Shown: positions 30,760 to 39,708 of the stretch, piece by piece
Layout: each line of letters begins with the position of its first letter
Position numbering within the stretch: the first letter of the stretch is position 1
Assembly (NCBI RefSeq): GCF_025165795.1
Contig: NZ_JAJAGO010000014.1
Coordinates: 62,001 to 126,000, forward strand
Length of the DNA stretch: 64,000 nucleotides
Reading direction: 5' to 3'
From: Streptomyces gossypii
Lineage (GTDB): Bacteria; Actinomycetota; Actinomycetes; Streptomycetales; Streptomycetaceae
Program-made: the position numbers and the translations under genes
Notes under the pieces: model-generated
Told to the model about the DNA's origin: nothing
The model's database searches: none
The model's input: only the letters and a program-made list of their open reading frames with translations

Positions 30760-32586
30760 TCAGGCACGGTACAGCGCATCGATCTCCGCGCTGTACGCCT
30801 CCTCGATGGCTCTCCGCTTGAGTTTGAGCGAAGGGGTGAGCAGCCCGTGCTCCTCGGAGAACTGCGCGGCCAGTATCCGGAAGGTGCGGATCGACTCCGC
30901 CTGGGAGACCTGAGTGTTGGCGGCCACCACCGCCCGCCGGATCTCCGCCTCCAGGTCCGCGTCCCGCACCAGTTCCGCCGGGCTCGGCCCGGGCTTCTCA
31001 CGCACCGTCAGCCAGTGCGCCACGGCCTCCGGATCCAGCGTGATCAGGGCCGAGACGTAGGGCCGGTCGTTGCCCAGCACGAGACACTGGGAGACCAGGG
31101 CATGGGCGCGCACCCGCTCCTCCAGCGCCGCGGGTGACAGGGTCTTGCCGCTGGAGGTCACCAGGACCTCCTTCTTGCGGCCGGTGATCGTCAGATAACC
31201 GTCCTCGTCGAGGGTGCCGATGTCGCCGGTGGCCAGCCATCCTTGACGGAGCGACTCCGCCGTCGCCTGCGGGTTGTTGAGATAGCCGTGAAAGATCTGG
31301 CCTCCGTGCAGCCACACCTCACCGTCGTCCGCGATGTGCACGGTGGTGCCCGGCACCGGGCGTCCGACGGTGCCGAAACGTGTCTGCTCGGGGGGATTGG
31401 CGGTGGCCGCAGCCGTCGACTCCGTCAGCCCGTACCCCTCGAACACCCGGATGCCCGCGCCGTCGAAGAACAGCCCGAGACGCCGCTCCATGGCGCTGCC
31501 GCCGGACATCGCGTGCCGGCAGCGGCCGCCCATCGCCGCGCGCAGCTTGCCGTAGACCAGCTTGTCGAACATCTGGTGCTGCATCCGCAGGGCCGTCCCC
31601 GGGCCCGGACCGGTGCCGAAGGCCTTGTGCTCGGTGGCCTCCGCGTAGCGCACCGCCGCCTCCACGGCTTTGTCGAACGGTCCCAGCTTCCCCGCCAGCT
31701 CCGCCTTGCGGCGGGCGGAGGCGAAGATCTTCTCGAAGATGTACGGCACGGCGAGCACGAAGCTCGGCCGGAAGGAGGCCAGGTCGGGCAGCAGCACGGC
31801 GGAACTCAGCTGGGGCTGGTGGCCGAGCCGTACCCGGCCGCGGATCGCCGCGACCTCCACCATGCGGCCGAAGACATGCGAGAGGGGGAGAAAGAGCAGT
31901 GTGGACGCCTCGTCGCCCGGCTTGGAGCGGAAGACGGGCTCGTAGCGCCGGACGATGTTGTCGGTCTCGGCCATGAAATTGGCATGGGTGAGCACGCAGC
32001 CCCTGGGGCGGCCCGTCGTCCCGGAGGTGTAGATGACGGTGGCGACCGTGTCGGGCGTGAGCGCGAGCCGGTGCCGGTGCACCACCTCGTCGTCGATGTG
32101 GACACCCGCGGCCGTCAGCTCCCGCTCCGCGTCGGCGTCCAACTGCCACAGCCGCTTCAGATACGGCAGCCGTCCGATCACCGAGCCGACGGTCATCGCG
32201 TGGTCCTCGTGCTCCACGACGGCGGCCGAGACCTGGGCGTCGTGCAGCATCCAGCACACCTGCTCGGCGGACGAGGTCGGATAGACGGGCACGGGCTGGG
32301 CGCCGATCGTCCAGAGCGCGAAGTCGAAGAGCGTCCACTCGTAGCGCGTCCGGGCCATCAGGGCGACCCGGTCGCCGAAGCGGACACCCTCGGCGAGGAG
32401 CCCCTTGGCGAGCGCCAGGACCTGGTCCCGGAACTCACCCGCGCTCACGTCCCGCCAGGTCCCAGCGGCGTCCTTCCGGGCCAGCGCGACCCGGCCCGGA
32501 TCGGCGGCGGCGTTGTCGAACACGGCGTCCGCCAGTCCGCCTACCTGGGGCGCCGTCGCCTCGGCGGGGACGGTGAACTCGTGCAA
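30760..32586 (-). CDS. Long-chain fatty acid-CoA ligase (AMP-forming)
   Basis: The 608-residue ANL-superfamily enzyme has A3 motif IYTSGTTGRPRGCVLTH, LPLSHVFGRMVE, the A5 motif FEGYGLTES, A7 TGDIGTLDEDGYLTITGRKKEVLVTSSGKT and a C-terminal SPSLKLKRRAIEEAY. It activates a long-chain fatty acid with ATP to the adenylate and then the CoA thioester. TTG 32586 is proposed as start because AGGAGCGG lies 7-14 bases upstream and the product then begins MHEFTVPA, as in homologues. Starts at 32709 or at ATG codons between are alternatives. Confidence 0.9.
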   Translation of the reverse strand: MHEFTVPAEATAPQVGGLADAVFDNAAADPGRVALARKDAAGTWRDVSAGEFRDQVLALAKGLLAEGVRFGDRVALMARTRYEWTLFDFALWTIGAQPVPVYPTSSAEQVCWMLHDAQVSAAVVEHEDHAMTVGSVIGRLPYLKRLWQLDADAERELTAAGVHIDDEVVHRHRLALTPDTVATVIYTSGTTGRPRGCVLTHANFMAETDNIVRRYEPVFRSKPGDEASTLLFLPLSHVFGRMVEVAAIRGRVRLGHQPQLSSAVLLPDLASFRPSFVLAVPYIFEKIFASARRKAELAGKLGPFDKAVEAAVRYAEATEHKAFGTGPGPGTALRMQHQMFDKLVYGKLRAAMGGRCRHAMSGGSAMERRLGLFFDGAGIRVFEGYGLTESTAAATANPPEQTRFGTVGRPVPGTTVHIADDGEVWLHGGQIFHGYLNNPQATAESLRQGWLATGDIGTLDEDGYLTITGRKKEVLVTSSGKTLSPAALEERVRAHALVSQCLVLGNDRPYVSALITLDPEAVAHWLTVREKPGPSPAELVRDADLEAEIRRAVVAANTQVSQAESIRTFRILAAQFSEEHGLLTPSLKLKRRAIEEAYSAEIDALYRA

Positions 32587-33035
32587 TGGGTTCCGCTCCT
32601 GTGTGCGTGGCGCCGCTGGGCACGGCACCGTCATGCGGGGCACAGTGCCGCGACCGTATCGGATGGGGAGGGGGAGGGGGAGTGCCGAGACTACTGACCA
32701 GTAGGGCAATTGCGCTCACTTCGGCAGACATCCGCCCGGTTGTTGCAGCCTGGGCGTGATACCTGCACCGAACCTCCTCGAAGAGTCCCGTCGACAGGAG
32801 GGGCCGGGACCAGGGACGGAGCCCGTGCACGACACTGCGGCGACTGGTGGAGGACGCCGCTGCGTCGCCTCCGGGACACTGTCTGTTCGTGTCCGTCCTC
32901 TGGGATGGCAGTCGGCGACCGGCGGGGGCCAGGGCCGGGGGCCGGAGCGCTCCGTGAGGAGGCGGTCCGTGCGGCCCGGAGCGGTCCGTGAGGCCGGAGC
33001 CGTGTACGGCCGCTGTACGAGAGAGGGCGTCACCG
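32587..33035. other. Long divergent intergenic region, no gene seen
   Basis: No family match in any frame. It should hold the promoters of the leftward ligase and the rightward sulfotransferase. A purine-rich stretch near 32665-32685 precedes the ligase start region. Confidence 0.5.
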
Positions 33036-33950
33036 ATGCGGGACCCGCGCGTGGAAGCTGTCGGCAAGGGAATCCGGCGCAGAGGCAGACTGATCGCCGA
33101 GGCCCTGCGCCCGCCCGCCGGGGGAGTCGTCCCCGCGGACGCATCCGGGCGGGCCCCCGGGAGCGGCCCCGACGAGGAGCCCGCCGGGCCGGGGGAGCGC
33201 TATGTCGCCCCGTCGGCCCCCCGGCTCGTCCCGTCGCCCGTCTTCCTGCTCTCCCCGGTGCGCTCCGGCTCCACCCTGCTGCGCGTGCTGCTCAACAGCC
33301 ACCCGCAGATCCGCGCCCCGCACGAGATGCATCTGCGCACGGTGCATGTGCGGATGGACCGCGACTTCACCGGGGAGGCCATGCGCGAGCTGGAGCTCGA
33401 CAAGGAGGAGCTGGAGCACCTGCTCTGGGACCGGATCCTCCATCTCGAACTGGAGCGCAGCGGCAAGCAGCTGATCGTCGACAAGACACCGCCGAACACC
33501 CTGATCTGGCCGCGGCTGCACCGCTGCTGGCCCCGGGCCCGCTATCTCTTCCTGCTCCGGCATCCGGCCGCCGTGGTCACCTCACTGGTCAACCGCAGAC
33601 AGGATCCGGACCTCGACCAGATCCACGCCGAGGTTCTGCGCTACGCCGAGCACCTGGAGGAGGCCCGGCACGCGCTCGCCGGCCACACCGTCAGCTACGA
33701 GGAGCTCACCGCCGAACCGGCCCGTGCCACCCGGGAGATCTGCGACCACCTCGGGCTCCCATGGGATCCGGACATGCTCGACTACGGCGAGCAGGACCAC
33801 GGCACGTTCCGTCCGCACATCGGCGACTGGAGCAGCAACATCAAGTCCGGCCGCATCCAGCCCGCCCGGCAGGAGACGGAAGCCAGGCAGCTACCGCCAC
33901 CGCTCGCCCGGATCGCCGACGCGTGGGGGTACGAGACCGCGCCCGACTAA
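33036..33950 (+). CDS. Sulfotransferase family protein
   Basis: The 304-residue protein has the 5'-phosphosulfate loop FLLSPVRSGSTLLRVLLNSHP near residue 65 and the 3'-phosphate-binding segment ARYLFLLRHPAAVVTSLVNRR near 170. A C-terminal GDWSSNIKSGRIQ matches the family substrate loop region. It transfers sulfate from PAPS to an unknown acceptor; some Streptomyces relatives sit in polyketide clusters. The ATG start follows GAGAGAGGG; an in-frame start at 32988 is weaker. Confidence 0.85.
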   Translation: MRDPRVEAVGKGIRRRGRLIAEALRPPAGGVVPADASGRAPGSGPDEEPAGPGERYVAPSAPRLVPSPVFLLSPVRSGSTLLRVLLNSHPQIRAPHEMHLRTVHVRMDRDFTGEAMRELELDKEELEHLLWDRILHLELERSGKQLIVDKTPPNTLIWPRLHRCWPRARYLFLLRHPAAVVTSLVNRRQDPDLDQIHAEVLRYAEHLEEARHALAGHTVSYEELTAEPARATREICDHLGLPWDPDMLDYGEQDHGTFRPHIGDWSSNIKSGRIQPARQETEARQLPPPLARIADAWGYETAPD

Positions 33951-33979
33951 GCCTCGACTAAGCCCCGTCCCGCCCTCGC

Positions 33980-34834
33980 TCAGGCGCGCGTCGCCGCCCC
34001 GTAAAGGCTGATCCGCTCCGCGCCCGCGTACACGTTCATCGAGGCGCCGCGCAGGAACCCGACAAGCGTCAGACCGGTCTCCGTGGCCAGGTCCACGGCG
34101 AGGGACGAGGGCGCCGAGACGGCGGCCAGCGTCGGAATCCCCGCCATCACCGCCTTCTGCGCCAGTTCGAAGGACGCCCTCCCGGAGACCAGCAGCAGGG
34201 TGTCACCCAGCGGGAGGCGTCCCTGCTGGAGCGCGCGTCCGACCAGCTTGTCGACGGCGTTGTGCCGGCCGACGTCCTCCCGTACGTCCAGCAGCTCCCC
34301 GTCGCTGGTGAACAGCGCCGCACCGTGCAGTCCGCCGGTGCTGTCGAAGACCCGCTGCTCGCGGCGGAGCCGGTCGGGCAGCTCCTTGAGCATCTCCATG
34401 CCGAGCGAGCCGGGCGCGGAGGCGGCGACGACGGACGGCCAGCGCGTACGCGTCCGCACCGCGTCGAGGCTGGCCTTGCCGCACAGCCCGCACGAGGAGG
34501 TGGTGTAGACATGCCGCTCCAGCGTGATGTCAGGGAGCGCCACACCGGTGGCGAGCCGGACGTCGACGACGTTGTACGCGTTGGAGCCGTCCGGCGTGTT
34601 CCCCGCGCAGTACGCGATGCGCGCCACCTCCTCGGCGGCGCCGAGCACCCCTTCGCTGACGAGGAAGCCCGCCGCGAGCGCGAAGTCGTCCCCCGGAGTG
34701 CGCATGGTGATCGCGAGGGGGCTGCCGTTGAGCCGTATCTCCAGCGGCTCCTCGGCGACGAGTGTGTCCGGTCGCTCCGAGACCGCACCGTCCCTTACGC
34801 GGATGACCGGGCGGCGCGCGGTGACACGGCCCAT
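33980..34834 (-). CDS. fdhD: Formate dehydrogenase accessory sulfurtransferase FdhD
   Basis: The 284-residue protein has VAEEPLEIRLNGSPLAITMRTPGDDFALAAGFLVSEGVL, the catalytic cysteine loop TTSSCGLCGKAS near residue 120, DVGRHNAVDKLVG, LLLVSGRASFELAQKAVMAGIP and a C-terminal LVGFLRGASMNVYAG. FdhD passes sulfur from IscS to the molybdenum cofactor of formate dehydrogenase. No formate dehydrogenase gene is in the window. ATG 34834 begins MGRVTARRP as in homologues. Confidence 0.95.
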   Translation of the reverse strand: MGRVTARRPVIRVRDGAVSERPDTLVAEEPLEIRLNGSPLAITMRTPGDDFALAAGFLVSEGVLGAAEEVARIAYCAGNTPDGSNAYNVVDVRLATGVALPDITLERHVYTTSSCGLCGKASLDAVRTRTRWPSVVAASAPGSLGMEMLKELPDRLRREQRVFDSTGGLHGAALFTSDGELLDVREDVGRHNAVDKLVGRALQQGRLPLGDTLLLVSGRASFELAQKAVMAGIPTLAAVSAPSSLAVDLATETGLTLVGFLRGASMNVYAGAERISLYGAATRA

Positions 34835-35026
34835 GGTGTTCACTCCTCGCTCGCTGGCTGGCTGCTTGTCCGGCTGCTGGCTGGCCGTGCCCATTCTCGC
34901 GCACAACCCGCGTGGTGTCCGGCTTACGGCCCCGCGACAGGGCGAGGTCGATACGCTGGTTGGACGGGCCGGCACCGGCTCCCGGTGTTCACCTTGGCCC
35001 ATGATGTACGACGGAAGGTGCGAGGG

Positions 35027-35512
35027 ATGGCGCGCGGGCTGCCGCTGGCTGTGTTCGATCTGGACGGCACGCTGTCCGACACGCGCCACCGCCTCCACCA
35101 TGTACGGACCGCGCCCCGGGACTGGGACGCGTTCTTCCGCGCCGCGGACGACGACCTACCGCTGGAGGCGGGCGTGGCGATGGCGCTGGAGTGGGCGAAG
35201 AAGTGCGATCTCGGCTATGTGACCGGCCGCCCCGAGCGGTGCCGCCGTGCCACCGCCCGCTGGATCGCCGCGCAGGGGCTTCCCGCCGGTGACCTGTGGA
35301 TGCGGGGCGCGGACGACCGGCGTCCGGCGCGTGTCACGAAGCTGAAGCTGCTGGAGCGGCTCGCGGCGCAGCGCACGGTCGCGGTGGTCGTGGACGACGA
35401 CCGGCAGGTCTGTGAGGTGTACCGCCGCGCGGGCTTCCGGGTGATACGGGCCGACTGGATGCCCGAGTCCGGGACGCTGGGGGAGGCCCAGGAAAAGCAC
35501 GGGCGTACCTGA
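35027..35512 (+). CDS. HAD-superfamily phosphatase, polynucleotide kinase 3'-phosphatase-like
   Basis: The 161-residue protein has HAD motif I FDLDGTLSDTRHR, motif II YVTGRPERCRRAT, a motif III lysine in VTKLKLL and motif IV VVDDDRQVCEVYRRAGF. The short, cap-less layout and TGRPE motif resemble phosphatase domains of T4-type polynucleotide kinases. The substrate is not known. GGAAGGTG precedes ATG. Confidence 0.85.
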   Translation: MARGLPLAVFDLDGTLSDTRHRLHHVRTAPRDWDAFFRAADDDLPLEAGVAMALEWAKKCDLGYVTGRPERCRRATARWIAAQGLPAGDLWMRGADDRRPARVTKLKLLERLAAQRTVAVVVDDDRQVCEVYRRAGFRVIRADWMPESGTLGEAQEKHGRT

Positions 35513-35725
35513 CCCGGCCCGCTCGGCTCCGTTGGGCATCTGTCCCGTCTTTGTCCTGGCGCTGGAGAAAGTCTGAATGATTTCTGCATAACTTCTTCCC
35601 AGTCATGCTCGCCACTGCTAGGTTCCTGGTGAATTCCCGGCCTGGGCTCCACGCACCGGGAGCCGAAGCCGAGGACCGGTTTCCCCATGCCGGCGGTCAG
35701 GGGAGGGAGGGGTGGAGTGAGGCGA

Positions 35726-36907
35726 ATGACAGCTCGGCCCGCGAACGCACACCAGGCGCGGCTGCTACGGCTGCTGCGTGACGGCGGGCCCAACTCCCGT
35801 GCCCGGCTGGGCGACGAGGTCGACCTCTCGCGGTCGAAACTCGCCGTCGAGGTGGACCGGCTGCTGGAAACCGGATTGGTGGTGGCCGACGGGCTCGCCG
35901 CCTCCCGTGGCGGACGCCGGTCGCACAACATCCGGCTCGCTCCCGGCCTGCGGTTCCTCGGCATCGACATCGGCGCCACCTCGGTCGATGTTGCCGTCAC
36001 CAACGCCGAGTTGGAGATCCTGGGGCACCTCACCCAGCCGATGGACGTACGCGAGGGCCCGGTCGCGGTCTTCGAGGAGGTCCTGACGATGGTGGGGAAG
36101 CTGCGCGACTCCGGTCTCGCGGAGGGCTTCGACGGCGCCGGCATCGGCGTCCCCGGCCCCGTCCGCTTCCCCGAAGGGGTGCCGGTCGCGCCGCCGATCA
36201 TGCCCGGCTGGGACGGCTTTCCCGTGCGGGAAGCGCTCAGCCAGGAGCTCGGCTGCCCCGTCCGGGTCGACAACGACGTGAACCTCATGGCCATGGGCGA
36301 GCAGCAGGCCGGGGTCGCCCGTTCCGTGCAGGACTTCTTCTGCGTGAAGATCGGCACCGGCATCGGCTGCGGCATCGTGGTCGGCGGCGAGGTCCACCGC
36401 GGTACCACCGGCAGTGCCGGCGACATCGGCCACATCCAGGTCGACCCCGAAGGGCGCCGGTGCGCCTGCGGCAACCGGGGTTGTCTGGAGGCGACTTTCA
36501 GCGGCGCGGCGCTCGCCCGCGACGCCGAGTCGGCGGCGCGGGACGGACGTTCGCCCGAGCTCTCCAGCAGGCTGGAGCGGGCCGGACGGCTGACGGCCGC
36601 CGATGTCGCAGGGGCAGCAGCGGCCGGTGACGCCACGTCACTTGATCTGATCCGCGAGGGCGGCGCCCGTACCGGACAAGTGATCGCCGGACTCGTCAGC
36701 TTCTTCAACCCCGGACTGGTGGTGATCAGCGGCGGCGTGACCGGTCTCGGCCACACCCTGCTCGCCAGCATCCGGACCCAGGTCTACCGCCGGTCGCTGC
36801 CACTGGCGACCGGAAACCTTCCCATCGTGCTCGGTGAGCTGGGCCAGGCCGCCGGGGTGACCGGCGCGACCCGCCTCATCAGCGACCACCTGTTCTCGCC
36901 GGCCTGA
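35726..36907 (+). CDS. ROK-family transcriptional repressor of the sugar cluster
   Basis: The 393-residue protein has an N-terminal winged helix (ARLLRLLRDGGPNSRARLGDEVDLSRSKLAVEVDRLLETGLV) and the ROK sugar-binding fold: FLGIDIGATSVDVAV, GIGVPGPV, VDNDVNLMAMGE, IGTGIGCGIVVGG, GDIGHIQVDPEG, and the zinc motif CACGNRGCLEA. The cluster position, first before an ABC sugar importer and oxidoreductases, indicates local control by the imported sugar or a derivative. GTG 35717 is an alternative start. Confidence 0.88.
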   Translation: MTARPANAHQARLLRLLRDGGPNSRARLGDEVDLSRSKLAVEVDRLLETGLVVADGLAASRGGRRSHNIRLAPGLRFLGIDIGATSVDVAVTNAELEILGHLTQPMDVREGPVAVFEEVLTMVGKLRDSGLAEGFDGAGIGVPGPVRFPEGVPVAPPIMPGWDGFPVREALSQELGCPVRVDNDVNLMAMGEQQAGVARSVQDFFCVKIGTGIGCGIVVGGEVHRGTTGSAGDIGHIQVDPEGRRCACGNRGCLEATFSGAALARDAESAARDGRSPELSSRLERAGRLTAADVAGAAAAGDATSLDLIREGGARTGQVIAGLVSFFNPGLVVISGGVTGLGHTLLASIRTQVYRRSLPLATGNLPIVLGELGQAAGVTGATRLISDHLFSPA

Positions 36908-36930
36908 CCGGTCGGCCCCGCACCCCCGGT

Positions 36931-36955
36931 GCGCCGGTCCTGACCGGACCGGTGC
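36931..36955 (+). terminator. Hairpin after the ROK gene
   Basis: A 10-bp stem with one G-T pair and a 5-nt loop, 24 bases after the stop codon. Confidence 0.6.
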
Positions 36956-37000
36956 CCCGAGCACTCCATACCGCCCATGAAGCTCCGCCCTGCCCGTTTG

Positions 37001-37179
37001 CACGAAGGCATCGCCGTGACTCGCTCCTCCACCTGAAAGCGGGGGGCTTCCCACCCGGAGGTCGCGGTCCAGCCCGAACTGATCCGCAGCGGGACGAGCT
37101 GAAAATCACCAGAAGCCAGGGAATCGACTCCCCCACCGACTGAAGCCGGTGGTCCCCTCGCGAGGAGACTGATGGCACC
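37001..37179 (+). repeat. Dispersed 179-bp repeat, copy 2
   Basis: Near copy of 28912-29090. The right-end hairpin stem is conserved although its inner bases and loop differ (loop GAA-like here). It again ends at AGGAGACTG then ATGGCACC and so supplies the start region of the downstream gene, here the sugar ABC ATPase. Confidence 0.75.
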
Positions 37180-38707
37180 ACTGCTCACGATGTCCGGAAT
37201 CACCAAGTCCTTCCCCGGCGTGCGCGCACTCGACGGGGTGGACCTCGAGGTCGAACCGGGCGAAGTCCACTGTCTCCTGGGCCAGAACGGCGCCGGGAAG
37301 TCCACGCTCATCAAGGTCCTCTCCGGCGCGCACCAGCCCGACGAGGGCGAGATCACCTGGCAGGGTTCGACGGTGCGGCTGACCGACCCGGTGGCCGCCA
37401 TGCGCCTCGGAATCGCCACCATCTACCAGGAACTCGACCTGGTGGAGCACCTGTCGGTGACCGAGAACGTCTACCTCGGACACGAGATAGCCACCCGGGG
37501 CTTCGTCCGCCCCCGGGAGGCACGCAACCGTACGGCGAAGCTCCTGGCCCGGCTCGGCCACGCCGAGATCGACCCCGGTGCGCTGGTCGGCTCACTGCCC
37601 GCCGCCGGGCAGCAGATCGTGTCCATGGCACGCGCCCTCTCCCACGAGGTGCGTCTGATCGTGATGGACGAGCCCTCGGCGGCCCTCGACCCGGACGAGG
37701 TCGACAACCTCTTCCGGATAGTCGAGGACCTCACCTCCGAAGGGGTCGCCGTCGTCTACATCTCGCACCGTCTGGAGGAGATCCGCCGGATCGGAGACAG
37801 GGTCTCCGTACTCAAGGACGGCCGGGTCGCCGCCAGCGGCCTGCCCGCCAGCACGACCGACACCCGCAAGGTCGTGTCACTCATGACCGGCCGGGACATC
37901 GAGTACGTCTTCCCCGAGCGGCGTCCCCAGCCCGCGGCCGACGCGGACCCCGTGCCCGCCGCTGCCTCGCCGACCCCGCTGCTGCGCGCCGAAGGGCTCA
38001 CCCGCGAGGGCGAGTTCGCCCCCTTCGACCTGGAGCTGCACGCGGGCGAGATCGTCGGACTCGCCGGGCTCGTCGGCTCGGGACGATCGGAGATCCTGGA
38101 GACCCTCTACGGCGCCCGCCGTCCCACCGCGGGCAGCATCTTCATCAACGGCGAGCCGCTGCGCCTCGGTTCGGTACCGGCCGCCGTCCGCGCCGGTATC
38201 GGCCTCGCCCCCGAGGAACGCAAGGCCCAGGCCCTGTTGATGCTGGAGTCGGTCACCCGGAACGTCTCCGTCTCCTCCCTGTCCCGCTTCTCCACCGGCG
38301 GATGGCTGGACCGCTCGACTGAGCGCAGCGCCGCCCTCGCCGGCACCCGCGACCTGTCGCTGAGTCCCGACGACCCGGACCGTCCGGTCCGCACCCTGTC
38401 CGGCGGCAACCAGCAGAAGGTCGTCCTCGCCCGCTGGCTGCTGCGCAAGTGCCGTGTACTGCTGCTCGACGAGCCAACCCGCGGCGTCGACGTCGGTGCC
38501 CGTGCCGAGCTGTACGCCGTGATCCGCCGTCTCGCCGACGAGGGCGTCGCCGTCCTGATGGTCTCCAGCGAAGTCCCCGAGGTCCTCGGCCTCGCCGACC
38601 GGGTGCTGGTGATCCGCGAAGGACGGATCGTCCACACGGCCCCCGCCCCGGAGCTCGACGAGCATCGGGTACTCGACCTCGTCATGGAAGGAAACCCGAC
38701 GTGCTGA
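37172..38707 (+). CDS. Sugar ABC importer ATP-binding protein (RbsA/MglA-type, two ATPase domains)
   Basis: The 511-residue protein has two ATPase domains. The first has Walker A GQNGAGKSTLIKVL near 38 and VIMDEPSAALDPDEV. The second has the degenerate P-loop LAGLVGSGRSEILETLYGARRPTAG, LSGGNQQKVVLARWLL and LLLDEPTRGVDVGA. This tandem layout is that of CUT2-class monosaccharide importers. The gene is first of a rightward operon; the next permease start overlaps its stop. Confidence 0.93.
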   Translation: MAPLLTMSGITKSFPGVRALDGVDLEVEPGEVHCLLGQNGAGKSTLIKVLSGAHQPDEGEITWQGSTVRLTDPVAAMRLGIATIYQELDLVEHLSVTENVYLGHEIATRGFVRPREARNRTAKLLARLGHAEIDPGALVGSLPAAGQQIVSMARALSHEVRLIVMDEPSAALDPDEVDNLFRIVEDLTSEGVAVVYISHRLEEIRRIGDRVSVLKDGRVAASGLPASTTDTRKVVSLMTGRDIEYVFPERRPQPAADADPVPAAASPTPLLRAEGLTREGEFAPFDLELHAGEIVGLAGLVGSGRSEILETLYGARRPTAGSIFINGEPLRLGSVPAAVRAGIGLAPEERKAQALLMLESVTRNVSVSSLSRFSTGGWLDRSTERSAALAGTRDLSLSPDDPDRPVRTLSGGNQQKVVLARWLLRKCRVLLLDEPTRGVDVGARAELYAVIRRLADEGVAVLMVSSEVPEVLGLADRVLVIREGRIVHTAPAPELDEHRVLDLVMEGNPTC

Positions 38708-39708
38708 GCACCACGACCAGTCCAGGGAAGGGGAGTCCGCCGCCGCCGGCCAAGTCCCGGGCCAAGGTGGCGGTCGGCCGCCTCGACCTGGGCCACGTCT
38801 CCCTTGTCGCCGTTCTGGCAATCCTCACCCTGGTCGGCGGGCTGACCAAACCGAGCGAGTTCCTGAGCACCGACAACCTCCAGCTCATCCTCACCCAGGC
38901 TTCGGTCATCGGCGTGGTCACCGTCGGGGTCACCTTCGTGATCATCGGCGGCGGCATCGACCTGTCCGTCGGCGCGATCGTCGCGCTCTGCTCCGTATGG
39001 GCCACCACGGTGGCCACCCAGGAGTACGGACTCCTCGGCATCCTGGGCTGCGCCGTGCTCGTCGGCGTCGGCTGCGGGCTGATCAACGGAATGCTCATCG
39101 CCTACGGGCCGATGGTCCCCTTCATCGCCACCCTCGCGATGCTGGCCTCCGCACGCGGTCTCGCGGAGCAGATGAGCGACGGCAAGACCCAGATCGTCAC
39201 CGTGAACTCGGTGCTCGACCTCGGGCTTCCCGACGCCTACGTGCTCGGTGTGCCGCCGCTGGTGATGATCTTCGCCGCCGTCAGCATCATCGGCTGGCTG
39301 GTGCTCAACCGCACCACGTTCGGCCGGCGCACCGTGGCCATCGGCGGCAACCCCGAGGCGTCCCGCCTCGCGGGCATCGCGGTCAAGCGGCAGCGGCTGA
39401 TGCTGTATCTGCTCTCCGGCCTGTGCTGCGGCATCGCCGCCTTCATGCTGATCGTCCTGACCGGCTCCGGCCAGAACAGCAACGGCAACCTCTACGAACT
39501 CGACGCCATCGCCGCCGCGATCATCGGCGGCACGCTGCTCAGCGGCGGCCGGGGCACCATCACCGGCTCCGTGCTCGGCGTCCTCGTCTTCACCACCATC
39601 ACCAACCTGTTCGCGCTCAACAACCTGGAGAGCGCCGTCCAGCAGATCGCCAAGGGCGCCATCATCGTCGCCGCCGTACTGATCCAGAAGGGTCGTAAAA
39701 CACCATGA
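38701..39708 (+). CDS. Sugar ABC importer permease (RbsC-type)
   Basis: The 335-residue polytopic protein has the CUT2 permease blocks GVTFVIIGGGIDLSVGAIVAL near residue 80, GCGLINGMLIAYGPMVPFIATLAM and NPEASRLAGIAVKRQRLMLYLLSGLCCGIAAF. The C-terminal LYELDAIAAAIIGGTLLSGGRGTITGSVLG also fits. GTG 38701 overlaps the ATPase stop by 7 bases; its own stop overlaps the binding-protein start by ATGA. Confidence 0.92.
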   Translation: MLSTTTSPGKGSPPPPAKSRAKVAVGRLDLGHVSLVAVLAILTLVGGLTKPSEFLSTDNLQLILTQASVIGVVTVGVTFVIIGGGIDLSVGAIVALCSVWATTVATQEYGLLGILGCAVLVGVGCGLINGMLIAYGPMVPFIATLAMLASARGLAEQMSDGKTQIVTVNSVLDLGLPDAYVLGVPPLVMIFAAVSIIGWLVLNRTTFGRRTVAIGGNPEASRLAGIAVKRQRLMLYLLSGLCCGIAAFMLIVLTGSGQNSNGNLYELDAIAAAIIGGTLLSGGRGTITGSVLGVLVFTTITNLFALNNLESAVQQIAKGAIIVAAVLIQKGRKTP

